Below, in pieces: positions 17,326 through 25,916 of a DNA stretch of 64,000 nucleotides (the stretch's first letter is position 1; each line of letters begins with the position of its first letter). A program made the translations under genes and the position numbers. This stretch comes from Enterococcus alishanensis (GTDB taxonomy: Bacteria; Bacillota; Bacilli; Lactobacillales; Enterococcaceae): positions 248,001 through 312,000 of the forward strand of contig NZ_JAHUZB010000003.1 in NCBI RefSeq assembly GCF_019218635.1. Direction: 5' to 3'. The notes beneath the pieces are model-generated. The model ran no database searches. It saw only the letters and a list, made by a program, of their open reading frames with translations, and had not been told where the DNA came from.

Positions 17326-17685
17326 ATGACTGCACAAAAAACAACTCAAAAAAAAGTCATTGTTAACGGCAAAGGTGATTCAAAGCAACATGCCTTTGCG
17401 GCAGCATTAGGTGAAATTCAGCAAAAATTAATGCAAGAATCAGAGGTTCTGTTACGAGTTGAACCGCTTGAAGTCGAAGTTTTGGCAGCAACCGAACAAA
17501 CTTTTACCGAACGATTTTTATTTTTCTTTTTTCCGCGAAAACGGACCAACTATCAAGTTCAGTTGGCAGTAACGGTGGAAGTCAGTGAAATAGATTTGAC
17601 ACTGGTTCCTTTCATGCAAGAAAAGATTGCTGATCCGGAAGGGATTAACCTGCCTTTTGTATCCAAAAAAATAAAAACTAACTAA
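17326..17685 (+). CDS. DUF4312 family protein
   Basis: This 119-residue soluble protein starts with a Thr/Gln/Lys-rich region, followed by KGDSKQHAFAAALGEIQQKL, RVEPLEVEVLAATEQTFTERF near residues 46-66, and a basic-aromatic patch FFFFPRKRTNYQVQLAVTVEV near 62-83. No catalytic motif is evident. The family occurs only beside SFCGS, DUF4311 and DUF4310 genes as far as I know. The stretch of four Phe then PRKR could sit at the membrane face. It lies 11 bp from the upstream gene and 17 bp from the next. A structural or coupling subunit of the putative transporter is the best guess. Confidence 0.8.
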   Translation: MTAQKTTQKKVIVNGKGDSKQHAFAAALGEIQQKLMQESEVLLRVEPLEVEVLAATEQTFTERFLFFFFPRKRTNYQVQLAVTVEVSEIDLTLVPFMQEKIADPEGINLPFVSKKIKTN

Positions 17686-17702
17686 AGAGAGGAAGTTATT
17701 TC

Positions 17703-18482
17703 GTGGATTTTGCAATTATATTAATTAAATCAATCATCATTGGCGGATTGTTAGGTTTTTCTGCATCAGTCGGTGCAGCTCGAATGTTTCATGCTCCTAG
17801 CACTCAAGGTTTAGGTGCTTTTCGGACATTGGGAGAAATGAATGCCTGCATGGGCGATCCTGCTTCGCATTTTTCTTTCGGTTTAGGGTTCTTCTTTAAT
17901 GCTTGGGCATCAACTGTTGGTGCCGGTGCCTTCACGCAAGATGTGACCCACCGGATCGTTCCCAACTGGGCAGCCGCAGCTTTATTATTCAAAAATAAAA
18001 ATGTTGGCGAAACCGTCCATAATCCTAAGAAAATGGGGATTGTCGGCGCCGTGATCGGGGCTGTCGTAGTAGCCTTTTTAAATTCAACTGCCGCAGCTAT
18101 TCCAGAATCTTTACAAGTCACAGCAGTCGCAGTCTTAGTTCCGGCAGCAACAATTTTAATTAATACCGTAATGCCGGTTATTTTCTGGCTAGCAGCTTTA
18201 GACGCAGGCAAACGAACTGGTTTCTGGGGAACTTTATTTGGCGGACTTGCACAATTAATCATGGGTAACGCGGTACCAGGTGTGGTATTAGGGATTTTAA
18301 TCGGTAAAGGTGTTGACGAAATCGGTTGGAACAAAGTTACTAAGAGTATGATGGCAGCAATTATCTTACTGTTCGTGTTAAGTGGCTTCTTCCGTGGTTT
18401 CGATTTACAAATGTTGGAAAGCTTCAAACTTTCAGCACCAAATTGGTTAGATAATCTGCATGGTATTTTTAATATCGAATAA
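17703..18482 (+). CDS. DUF4311 family membrane protein
   Basis: This 259-residue protein has about six membrane helices: near 5-22 (IILIKSIIIGGLLGFSAS), 55-75, 98-120, 128-150, 165-190 and 215-235. A conserved polar stretch GAFRTLGEMNACMGDPASHFSFG near residues 37-59 (split here around the loop) and FTQDVTHRIVPNW near 78 lie between the first helices, where a substrate path could form. It starts with GTG after GAGGAAG. No known transporter family fits by motif. Together with DUF4310 it gives two membrane subunits, as in mannose-class PTS permeases (IIC and IID); that parallel is inference. Confidence 0.82.
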   Translation: MDFAIILIKSIIIGGLLGFSASVGAARMFHAPSTQGLGAFRTLGEMNACMGDPASHFSFGLGFFFNAWASTVGAGAFTQDVTHRIVPNWAAAALLFKNKNVGETVHNPKKMGIVGAVIGAVVVAFLNSTAAAIPESLQVTAVAVLVPAATILINTVMPVIFWLAALDAGKRTGFWGTLFGGLAQLIMGNAVPGVVLGILIGKGVDEIGWNKVTKSMMAAIILLFVLSGFFRGFDLQMLESFKLSAPNWLDNLHGIFNIE

Positions 18483-18535
18483 ACAAAAGAAATTTCTGAA
18501 GAGAAGCTTTATGCATAAAAATTAGGAGGAGAATC

Positions 18536-19228
18536 ATGGAGAATACGGAACAGTGGGAAAAAGAACAAGAAGAGATATTGGCCGCACAAAAACAAAAAAG
18601 TTTCTGGTTTGCGGATTGGTCATTTCCGATTATTGTAGGCTTGATGTCGGCAGCTGTTTTTGCGGGAACCCATATGTATGTTACTTATGGCGTGGGCGCC
18701 TTTAATGAAGTATCGATTGTAGCAATGTTAAAAGCTGGTTTAGATGGCGGATCTTATGGTGCGGCAGCGGCTTTTGGCGCTAGTTTCTTATTTGCCCGAA
18801 TTTTAGAAGGTTCATTAGTCGGTATTTTAGATTTAGGCGGTTCAATTTTAACAGGAATCGGGATTGGGATTCCAGCGATTTTTCTTAGTATGAAAATTAC
18901 TGCGCCAATTGATAACTTTGCTTTGTCATTAGCGACAGGTTTAATTTTAGGTGCGTTAGTCGGTGGAGTGATAATTTTGATTCGTAAGTTTACGATTAAT
19001 CAATCAAACTCGACTTTTGGCGCGGATGTGATGATGGGTGCCGGAAATTCGTCTGGTCGTTTCTTAGGACCATTGATTATTTTAAGTGCTTGTCTAGCAT
19101 CCATTCCCATCGGCATCGGTGCAACTTTAGGCGCATTAGCTTTTTATGCATGGAAAAAACCAATTGCCGGTGGCGCAATTTTAGGTGCGATGATTTTAGG
19201 TGCACTTTTCCCTGTAGCGATTAAATAG
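18536..19228 (+). CDS. DUF4310 family membrane protein
   Basis: This 230-residue protein has a charged N-terminal tail (MENTEQWEKEQEEILAAQKQK) and about six helices from residue 30 on (FPIIVGLMSAAVFAGTHMYV, then AAAFGASFLFARILEGSLVG, LGGSILTGIGIGIPAIFLS and others). A glycine-rich loop VMMGAGNSSGRFLGPLII lies near 163-180. It is the second membrane member of the putative complex. It begins 53 bp after DUF4311 with AGGAGG upstream and is followed 18 bp later by the amidohydrolase gene. No function has been shown that I know of. Confidence 0.82.
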   Translation: MENTEQWEKEQEEILAAQKQKSFWFADWSFPIIVGLMSAAVFAGTHMYVTYGVGAFNEVSIVAMLKAGLDGGSYGAAAAFGASFLFARILEGSLVGILDLGGSILTGIGIGIPAIFLSMKITAPIDNFALSLATGLILGALVGGVIILIRKFTINQSNSTFGADVMMGAGNSSGRFLGPLIILSACLASIPIGIGATLGALAFYAWKKPIAGGAILGAMILGALFPVAIK

Positions 19229-19246
19229 AAGGAAGGCAGTTCATAA

Positions 19247-20353
19247 ATGTTTGATAAATTAATCAAAAATGGGAAGCAAATCGACGGTAGTAAAATTGAG
19301 ATTGCAATTTCAGCTGGAAAAATTGCCAAAGTCGACACAACGATTACTGATGAAGCAAAAGAAGTCATTGATTTAAAAGATGATTATTATATTTCAGCTG
19401 GCTGGATTGATGATCATGTTCATTGCTATCAAAAGATGAAATTGTATTACGATTTTCCTGATGAAATTGGCGTAAAAAAAGGGGTAACCACAGTGATTGA
19501 TGCCGGAACCACCGGCGCTGAAAATATCAATGATTTTTATCAGTTAGCAGAGGCGGCAAAAACCAACGTTTATGCATTACTTAATATTTCAAAATGGGGC
19601 ATTGTCGAGCAAGATGAATTAGCTGATCTTACCAAAGTGCAAGAAGATTTAGTTCATCAGGCTTTAATGGAGTTGCCTGAATTTATTGTAGGGATCAAAG
19701 CTCGCATGAGTAAAACAGTTGTGGGAGAAAATGGGATTACACCACTAGAATTGGCTAAAAAAATCCAAGCGGACAATCATGATTTACCTCTGATGGTGCA
19801 TATTGGATCAGCGCCGCCAGAATTACAAGAAGTATTGACAGTGATGTCAAAAGGTGATGTCTTAACCCATTGTTTTAACGGAAAACCCAATGGTATTCTT
19901 GATCAAACAACCCAAGAGATTAAAAGTTTTGTTTGGGATGCTTATCGTAAGGACATCATTTTTGATATTGGTCATGGAACAGATAGCTTTAATTTTAATG
20001 TTGCAGAAAAAGCATTTGCAGCAGGAATGAAAGCTCACTCAATTAGTACCGATATTTATGTTCGTAACCGTGAAAATGGCCCTGTTTTTGACTTAGCGAC
20101 AACGCTAGAAAAATTACGAGTCGTTGGCTATTCTTGGGAAGAAATAATCGAAAAAATCACAGTTGCACCGGCTAAAAATTTCAATTTAAACAATAAAGGG
20201 AAAATAGCTGTCGACTATGATGCTGATTTAACCATTTTTGAAATTATCCCAGCAGACAAAGAATTAATTGATTCTAATGGTTTTACTAGAATGGCAATCG
20301 AACAGATTAAACCCCATCAAACAATCATTGGAGGCGTCCTTTATGACAATTAA
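19247..20353 (+). CDS. Amidohydrolase/deacetylase family metallohydrolase
   Basis: This 368-residue cytosolic enzyme belongs to the amidohydrolase superfamily. The metal site is visible as WIDDHVHCYQ near residue 56 (HxH), a lysine likely bridging metals in VGIKARMSK near 148, MVHIGSAP near 185, THCFNG near 207, and a late aspartate in SISTDIYV near 265. The group is often named adenine deaminase or deacetylase by similarity. In this operon an N-deacetylase that frees an amino sugar acid for the next enzyme makes best sense. It overlaps the downstream DgaE gene by 11 bp. The natural substrate is inferred from pathway logic only. Confidence 0.85.
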   Translation: MFDKLIKNGKQIDGSKIEIAISAGKIAKVDTTITDEAKEVIDLKDDYYISAGWIDDHVHCYQKMKLYYDFPDEIGVKKGVTTVIDAGTTGAENINDFYQLAEAAKTNVYALLNISKWGIVEQDELADLTKVQEDLVHQALMELPEFIVGIKARMSKTVVGENGITPLELAKKIQADNHDLPLMVHIGSAPPELQEVLTVMSKGDVLTHCFNGKPNGILDQTTQEIKSFVWDAYRKDIIFDIGHGTDSFNFNVAEKAFAAGMKAHSISTDIYVRNRENGPVFDLATTLEKLRVVGYSWEEIIEKITVAPAKNFNLNNKGKIAVDYDADLTIFEIIPADKELIDSNGFTRMAIEQIKPHQTIIGGVLYDN

Positions 20354-21434
20354 TTTTGAAAAATTAGGCTTGAAAGAAGTTATTAATGCCTCAGGTCGCA
20401 TGACTATTTTAGGGGTTTCAAAAGTTTCTGAGAATGTTTTGACAGCCCAACGTTTTGGTGGTGAACACTTTTTTGAAATGAGTCAGTTAGCCATCCAGAC
20501 TGGGGCCTATTTAGCTAAATTATTAAAAGTGGAAGACGCACAAATTGTTTCTTCCGCTTCAGCTGGAATTGCCCAATCAGTGGCGGCCTTGATTGGTGCT
20601 GGAGATTTATATCATGCTTACCATCCGTATACTGACAAAATCAATAAAAGAGAAATCATTTTACCGAAAGGTCATAACGTTGATTATGGGACACCAGTTG
20701 AAGTCATGGTGGAACAAGGTGGCGGACAAGTGATTGAGGCAGGTTATGCCAATATGTGCGGACCAGACCATTTAGAAATGATGATTACAGAAAAAACAGC
20801 GGCGATTTTATATATTAAAAGCCATCACACTGTTCAAAAAAGCATGCTGACGGTTGCTGAAACGGCAACTGTAGCGAAAGCACACAAGATTCCACTAATT
20901 GTCGATGCAGCAGCGGAAGAAGATTTATTTAAATATATTCAAGCGGGTGCAGATTTAGTGATTTATTCTGGTGCCAAAGCGATGGAAGGGCCAAGTGCTG
21001 GTTTAGTCATCGGTAAAAAAGAATATATTGAGTGGATTCGGCTGCAAGGCAAGGGAATCGGTCGCGCCATGAAGATTGGTAAAGACAATATTTTAGGTTT
21101 TACACAAGCGGTGGAAGATTACTTAGTCCATGGTAGTGAAGCCGGCAGTGAAATGAAGGCGAGAATGCTTCCTTTTATCGCAGATCTTAACGAAATTTCA
21201 GATTTATCCGCCGAAGTCGTTCAAGATGGTGCCGGTCGCGATATTTATAGAGCCAGCGTCAAAGTCAGCGGCGAAAAAAATGCCAAACAAGTGATTGAAG
21301 AACTGAAAGAAAAAGATCCTGCAGTTTATACGAGAGAATATCAAGCTAATAATGGCATCATCGAATTTGATGTACGCTCAGTGAATCAAAGTGAAATGAC
21401 AAAAATTGTCAATCGATTAAAAGAAATTATGTAG
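20343..21434 (+). CDS. dgaE: DgaE-type PLP-dependent ammonia lyase
   Basis: This 363-residue enzyme is of the SelA-like fold type I PLP family that includes D-glucosaminate-6-phosphate ammonia lyase, which makes 2-keto-3-deoxygluconate 6-phosphate (KDGP) and ammonia. The PLP lysine is K212 in YSGAKAMEGPSAG; IVDAAAEED near 190 holds the aspartate that pairs with the cofactor, and SSASAGIAQSVAAL near 66 binds its phosphate. I take the start at 20343, where GGAGG stands 8 bp upstream; the frame extends upstream but inside the previous gene. It is followed by an aldolase that can cleave KDGP. Confidence 0.88.
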   Translation: MTINFEKLGLKEVINASGRMTILGVSKVSENVLTAQRFGGEHFFEMSQLAIQTGAYLAKLLKVEDAQIVSSASAGIAQSVAALIGAGDLYHAYHPYTDKINKREIILPKGHNVDYGTPVEVMVEQGGGQVIEAGYANMCGPDHLEMMITEKTAAILYIKSHHTVQKSMLTVAETATVAKAHKIPLIVDAAAEEDLFKYIQAGADLVIYSGAKAMEGPSAGLVIGKKEYIEWIRLQGKGIGRAMKIGKDNILGFTQAVEDYLVHGSEAGSEMKARMLPFIADLNEISDLSAEVVQDGAGRDIYRASVKVSGEKNAKQVIEELKEKDPAVYTREYQANNGIIEFDVRSVNQSEMTKIVNRLKEIM

Positions 21435-21445
21435 GGAGTTTAATT

Positions 21446-22183
21446 ATGTCATTAAGTCCAAAATATTATCAAGAACGGGTTTGCTTAAATGTTTTAGCAA
21501 ATTCAGTTGAAAATGCAAAAGATTGTTATGAAGCTGCTGAAGGTTATGTAGTTTTAGGTGTATTGTCAAAAAATTATGCCAGCGACGAAGCGGCCATTGA
21601 AGACATGAAAAAATATCAAGCAGCGACAGAAAATGCTTTATCGGTGGGACTTGGTGCGGGTGATCCAAACCAAAGTCAAATGGTAACCCGCTTATCTGGA
21701 GTTTTACAACCGCAACATGTGAATCAAATATTTACTGGCGTTGGTGCTTCACGAGCATTATTAAATCAAAATGAAACAGTTATAAATGGTTTGGTTTCTC
21801 CAACCGGAAAAGTTGGTTTTGTAAATATTGCGACTGGCCCGTTAAGCTCAAAAGCGCCAGAAGCAATCGTGCCAATCGAAACAGCCATTAAATTATTACA
21901 AGATATGGGCGGTAGCTCGGTAAAATATTTTCCAATGAAAGGCTTAGCTCATAAAGATGAATTCAAGGCAGTGGCTGAAGCTTGTGGCAAGTATGATTTC
22001 TATTTAGAACCAACTGGCGGGATTGATCTAGAAAACTTTGAAGAAATCCTACAAATTGCTTTAGATGCTGGTGTGAAGAAAATCATTCCTCACGTATATA
22101 GCTCGATCATTGACGGAACAACTGGCGATACTCGACCAGAGGATGTAGCAACTTTACTTTCGATTATTAAAAAAATCGCATAA
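21446..22183 (+). CDS. dgaF: KDGP aldolase family protein (DgaF-like)
   Basis: This 245-residue enzyme should cleave 2-keto-3-deoxy-6-phosphogluconate to pyruvate and glyceraldehyde 3-phosphate. Family marks are VGLGAGDPNQSQMV near residue 70, GKVGFVNIATGPLSSKAPEA near 130-149 (quoted in full at 20 residues), SSVKYFPMKGL near 165 with the probable Schiff-base lysine, and LEPTGGIDLENF near 192. It begins 11 bp after dgaE with a TAGGGAG site and is the last gene before a strong terminator. DgaE plus DgaF complete a short route from an amino sugar acid phosphate into glycolysis. Confidence 0.87.
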   Translation: MSLSPKYYQERVCLNVLANSVENAKDCYEAAEGYVVLGVLSKNYASDEAAIEDMKKYQAATENALSVGLGAGDPNQSQMVTRLSGVLQPQHVNQIFTGVGASRALLNQNETVINGLVSPTGKVGFVNIATGPLSSKAPEAIVPIETAIKLLQDMGGSSVKYFPMKGLAHKDEFKAVAEACGKYDFYLEPTGGIDLENFEEILQIALDAGVKKIIPHVYSSIIDGTTGDTRPEDVATLLSIIKKIA

Positions 22184-22226
22184 AAAAGCAGCAGCGACGT
22201 GAAATTTTCCGTCACTGCTGCTTTTT
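22183..22226. terminator. Bidirectional terminator between converging operons
   Basis: A long stem (22183-22199 with 22210-22226, one bulge) flanked by A-rich and T-rich sides serves both the dgaF end and the minus-strand regulator, whose stop codon lies at its edge. Confidence 0.9.
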
Positions 22227-24132
22227 AAATTTTGGCTAAAATTAATTTACGGAAACTCTCAAAATCTTTGACTTCTTTGATTTCTTGATAGATACCCGCA
22301 GAATCAAAAACCGATATCAAGGCTTCGTAAATTTCGGTAAAATACCGTCGGTCAACTTCATTAATGGCTGCCAATAAAACCAATTGAACTTTTTTTGTTC
22401 CCCATTGAATCCCATCTTTGGCAATAAAAATCGAAATTGTCGTTTTTTCAGCTTCCATATAGACGGAATGGGGTATCGCCACTGCTTCAAAAGCTGTGGA
22501 AGAAGCCAATTCTCGTTCTAAAACATGGGTATAAAAATCTTCTGAAACAATTTCTGCACTTTCTAATTGCTGACAAATTTTCTTCAAGACGGTCATTTGA
22601 TTGGTTTCATTTTTTTGACAGGTAAAGAATTGTGGATCAAAATAATCATCGAAATTCTTGGCTAAAATACGATGTTTTCTATGTAATCGTATTTGCCCAA
22701 CTTTAGATAGAAGTAACAAGCGCTGCTCTTCAGTGAAAATAGGCGAAATTTGAATGGTTTGAAAACTTGAGCTGGCAGGTACCGGTAAGGTCGTAATCAA
22801 TAACTCAATATCAGGTGTTTTTAATTGATTATAATCGGATATCACCGCTTCAATCTTTAAATCATTGCCAAATTGCTGGTGCAGTTGCTCATATAATTTT
22901 TCATCTAAGTTCATATATTGTGGGCATAGTAAAACCGTCGAAATTTTAAAGAGATCTTTTTTCTGTTGTTCTAATTCAGAACCCACATGGAGCGCAATAT
23001 AAGCCGCTTCATCTTCAGCCACATCAATCGATAAATAATGATTTAGACGTAAAGCAATAAAGACTGCGATATCATAAACAATCGGAAAATCTTTTTTCAT
23101 GGAAGGCAACATTGGGTTTTTTAAAGAGGTTGCTTGCTTTGCTCGGGAAAAAAGTCCGCTAATATGCAACGAAAAAGGCACTAAGAAAGATTCACTAGTT
23201 AAATTGACACCAAAAGTCTGGCAGGTGTCACTGACGATATTTTGCACCGCTGTCATAATATCAGCACCGACAATCTGCTCCAATTCATCCAGATTATTGG
23301 AAGGAATATAGTTGACATTGGCTTGGAAAATCATATGAATTTCTTCTTTTTCATGATGGTTCAAGACTAGATCAAAATCTTTTTCAATCGCATGAATCAT
23401 TTGCGTCACTAGTTTGGCTTTGTCTTCTCTCAGCCAAGAACTAAACCAATTACGACTGATGAGAGAATGATCATTACGAACTGACTCCAGTAAAATCAGT
23501 AGATGCAACATCAAATTAATAAATGAAAAATCATTAAGGCGGTATTTAGTCGCTTGCAAAGTTTCAGTAATAATATTCGCCAGCTTGGTTACGTCATTTT
23601 GGTTAAAGTTCTCTGCTAAAATTTCTTGATTGATGAATTGATGGGGGACTTCCTCGAAAATAACGTAGGAAAGCAATTGACGTTTGTCTTTCTCCTCACC
23701 GATGATCTGTAAAGTGTCATTTTTAATCATGAATTTGACGTGGTATTTGGCAAAGGACTGGTTCATTTTAGCGACGTCAGTTTTCAAAGTAGCGTAGCTG
23801 ACAAATAATTCCTCACTTAAGTCAAAAATATTCAATTGGCGATTTTCAATCAGACTTTTTTTAATCAAATAAAAAGAGCGCTCTTTAAAATTTTGTGGGA
23901 GGGCTTCTTTTTGCGGTGTCTGACTCAAGATTTTTTGTCCCGCTTGATGTTCGATTTGATAGCCTAATTGTGAGGATAAAATAACGGGATTTCCAGATGA
24001 TTGATTGATTTCATAGATATAATTTTTAATTGTTCTGACGGACACACCAATTTTTTCAGCCAAAATACGGGCCGAAGTTGGGTGCTGTTGTTGTAAAAGA
24101 TAATCAATTAATTGTGCTTGTTTGGCTTTCAT
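22225..24132 (-). CDS. PRD-domain regulator with EIIA domain (BglG/MtlR-like)
   Basis: This 635-residue regulator has an N-terminal HTH (LAEKIGVSVRTIKNYIYEI near residue 24), a second HTH near 103, two PRDs (about 180-280 and 290-395; second has YIALHVGSELEQQ), an EIIB-like region near 400-480 and a C-terminal EIIA-fructose type domain containing STAFEAVAIPHSVY with the phosphate-accepting His. It is transcribed away from the lactose/cellobiose-class PTS genes at 24.3 kb, sharing a 174-bp intergenic region with a GTGCAA inverted repeat, so it is the likely activator of that operon. A TATAAT lies upstream on its own strand but without a good -35. Confidence 0.9.
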   Translation of the reverse strand: MKAKQAQLIDYLLQQQHPTSARILAEKIGVSVRTIKNYIYEINQSSGNPVILSSQLGYQIEHQAGQKILSQTPQKEALPQNFKERSFYLIKKSLIENRQLNIFDLSEELFVSYATLKTDVAKMNQSFAKYHVKFMIKNDTLQIIGEEKDKRQLLSYVIFEEVPHQFINQEILAENFNQNDVTKLANIITETLQATKYRLNDFSFINLMLHLLILLESVRNDHSLISRNWFSSWLREDKAKLVTQMIHAIEKDFDLVLNHHEKEEIHMIFQANVNYIPSNNLDELEQIVGADIMTAVQNIVSDTCQTFGVNLTSESFLVPFSLHISGLFSRAKQATSLKNPMLPSMKKDFPIVYDIAVFIALRLNHYLSIDVAEDEAAYIALHVGSELEQQKKDLFKISTVLLCPQYMNLDEKLYEQLHQQFGNDLKIEAVISDYNQLKTPDIELLITTLPVPASSSFQTIQISPIFTEEQRLLLLSKVGQIRLHRKHRILAKNFDDYFDPQFFTCQKNETNQMTVLKKICQQLESAEIVSEDFYTHVLERELASSTAFEAVAIPHSVYMEAEKTTISIFIAKDGIQWGTKKVQLVLLAAINEVDRRYFTEIYEALISVFDSAGIYQEIKEVKDFESFRKLILAKI

Positions 24133-24197
24133 AGGTGGCCTCCTTACAACACTTTATAAATATTATAACGTGGATTAAAACCAGATGATATATTTTT

Positions 24198-24253
24198 TTG
24201 CACGGGGGTGTGCAATTGTTTAGTTGAGGGTGTAAGTGCAAATCAGCCATAAT
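24198..24253 (+). promoter_or_regulatory. Promoter of the 24 kb PTS operon with GTGCAA operator
   Basis: TTGAGG (24224-24229), an 18-bp spacer and CATAAT (24248-24253) form a moderate promoter. Upstream is the inverted repeat TTGCAC-N6-GTGCAA (24198-24215), 9 bp before the -35, and another AGTGCAA (24235-24241) lies between the boxes. The layout resembles that at 14667-14725. Confidence 0.7.
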
Positions 24254-24306
24254 ACGAAGTGTAAAGAACAACGAGTTAAATAAAAAAGATACTGGAGGAC
24301 AGCAAA

Positions 24307-24621
24307 ATGAAAACGGTTAATATTATGTTATGTTGTGGCGCAGGAATGTCGAGTGGCTTTTTAGCTCAAAAAACTAGAAAGGCAGCGAAAAAACGTGGCA
24401 TCGGTGGTTCTATTGAAGCCCGCAGTGAAAGCGAGATTAGTCAATATCTTGATAGCATCGATATTTTATTATTAGGTCCACATTACGCTTCTTTTAAAGA
24501 GGAAATGACGGAACAAGCAAAACCTTTTAATGTCACAGTCGATGTGATTCCGCAAGATATTTACGGCATGTTAGATGGCGATGGGTTATTAGATTTTGCT
24601 TTAGCTAAATTAGAAGCATAA
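24307..24621 (+). CDS. PTS lactose/cellobiose-type subunit IIB
   Basis: This 104-residue soluble subunit passes phosphate from IIA to the sugar at IIC. The P-loop CGAGMSSGF holds the phosphorylated Cys10, and LLLGPHYASFKEEM near 58 matches the family. The second half is typical apart from a long acidic end (MLDGDGLLDFALAKLEA). It is the first gene of the operon; AGGAGG lies upstream and the IIC gene follows after 12 bp. Sugar specificity is not readable, though the 6-phospho-beta-glucosidase downstream points to a beta-glucoside or aryl/cello-oligosaccharide. Confidence 0.9.
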   Translation: MKTVNIMLCCGAGMSSGFLAQKTRKAAKKRGIGGSIEARSESEISQYLDSIDILLLGPHYASFKEEMTEQAKPFNVTVDVIPQDIYGMLDGDGLLDFALAKLEA

Positions 24622-24633
24622 GGAGGCACAAAC

Positions 24634-25902
24634 ATGAAAAAGTTTATGGATTGGCTAGCGAATTCCTTTGCACCTAAAGCCAAGATTCTAACTCAAAAAC
24701 CTGCAGTAGCTGGATTGTCCAGTGCGATGCAAAAGTTAATTCCTTTTATCATGACTGGTTCGATTGTATTTTTCTATAATGTTTTTCGTTCGTATATTCC
24801 ACAGTTACCAGACCTAGGAAATATTTCTAATTATTCTTTTGGAATGATCGGTTTGATCGCCTCTTTCATGGTAGCCAATCAATATATGGAAAAGTTAAAA
24901 CATCCTAAGTATGCCATTACCGCAGGAATCGTTGCAATTTGTTCGTTAATGATGACGCTACATCCGGTGGGTGCTGAAGAAGGCTTTTATGATATGGGAC
25001 GCGTTGGACCGACTGGGATTTTAATTGGTGTCATTGTCGGTGGTGTCGTCAGTATTATTTTCCATTTATATTCGAAACTGAATTTATTGAAAAACAGTGA
25101 AATGCCAGATTTTGTCATTGAGTGGATTCACAATATTATTCCAATCTTCTTGAGTTTGGCATTGTGGTCAACCTTAATCTTTAGTTTCAAATTAGATATC
25201 TTTGACATTATTTTAAATCTTTTTGAACCGATTCAAAGTTTCGGTCAATCATTACCAGGTTTAATCTTGTTAGTATTAATTCCCGCTTTCTTCTATTCAA
25301 TGGGAATTTCGACTTGGTTGTGGTCAGCGATTCAAAATCCGATTTTTATTGCCGGAATTGCTGCCAACGCTTTAGCAGTGGATCAAGGCAATGCGGCTAT
25401 GAATATTGTTACCAATGAAACTGTTTATAGCTTAGGTTTAATTATGATGGGCGGTACAGGTGCGACATTGGCCTTAAATTTATTAATGTGTTTCTCAAAA
25501 TCAAAAAAATTAAAAACGTTAGGTCGAATTTGTATCGCCCCTTCGATTTTTAATATTAATGAACCAATTGTCTTTAGTACGCCGGTGGTGATGAACCCAA
25601 TCTTAATGATGCCAATGTGGATTAATTCCATTACAGGTAGTTGCGTCGTTTGGTTTGCGATGCGTGGTGGTTTACTGAATATTCCAGAACAATTGATGCA
25701 AGTAGCTCAGATTCCGGCACCGATTTCTAGTGTCATGATTTTACAAGATTTCCGAGCAGTTCTTTGGTATATCTTATTGTTCGCGATGTATCTAATTACT
25801 TGGTATCCATTCTTTAAAGTGTATGAAAGAGAACTTTTAGCTGATGAAATTCAAACAGAAGAAGCGCCAGCAATGCCTGCTGCCTCTGTTAGTCCACAAT
25901 AA
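24634..25902 (+). CDS. PTS lactose/cellobiose-type subunit IIC
   Basis: This 422-residue membrane subunit forms the sugar channel. It has about ten hydrophobic segments and family features such as LSSAMQKLIPFIMTGSI near residue 28, WLWSAIQNPIFIAGIAANA near 228 and IAPSIFNINEPIVFSTPVV near 300, which includes the NEP substrate-binding motif. The C-terminus is cytosolic and rich in Ala, Pro and Glu. It lies between the IIB and IIA genes of a three-gene PTS. Length (about 420-440) is normal. Confidence 0.92.
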   Translation: MKKFMDWLANSFAPKAKILTQKPAVAGLSSAMQKLIPFIMTGSIVFFYNVFRSYIPQLPDLGNISNYSFGMIGLIASFMVANQYMEKLKHPKYAITAGIVAICSLMMTLHPVGAEEGFYDMGRVGPTGILIGVIVGGVVSIIFHLYSKLNLLKNSEMPDFVIEWIHNIIPIFLSLALWSTLIFSFKLDIFDIILNLFEPIQSFGQSLPGLILLVLIPAFFYSMGISTWLWSAIQNPIFIAGIAANALAVDQGNAAMNIVTNETVYSLGLIMMGGTGATLALNLLMCFSKSKKLKTLGRICIAPSIFNINEPIVFSTPVVMNPILMMPMWINSITGSCVVWFAMRGGLLNIPEQLMQVAQIPAPISSVMILQDFRAVLWYILLFAMYLITWYPFFKVYERELLADEIQTEEAPAMPAASVSPQ

Positions 25903-25916
25903 ATGAGGTGTAAATT

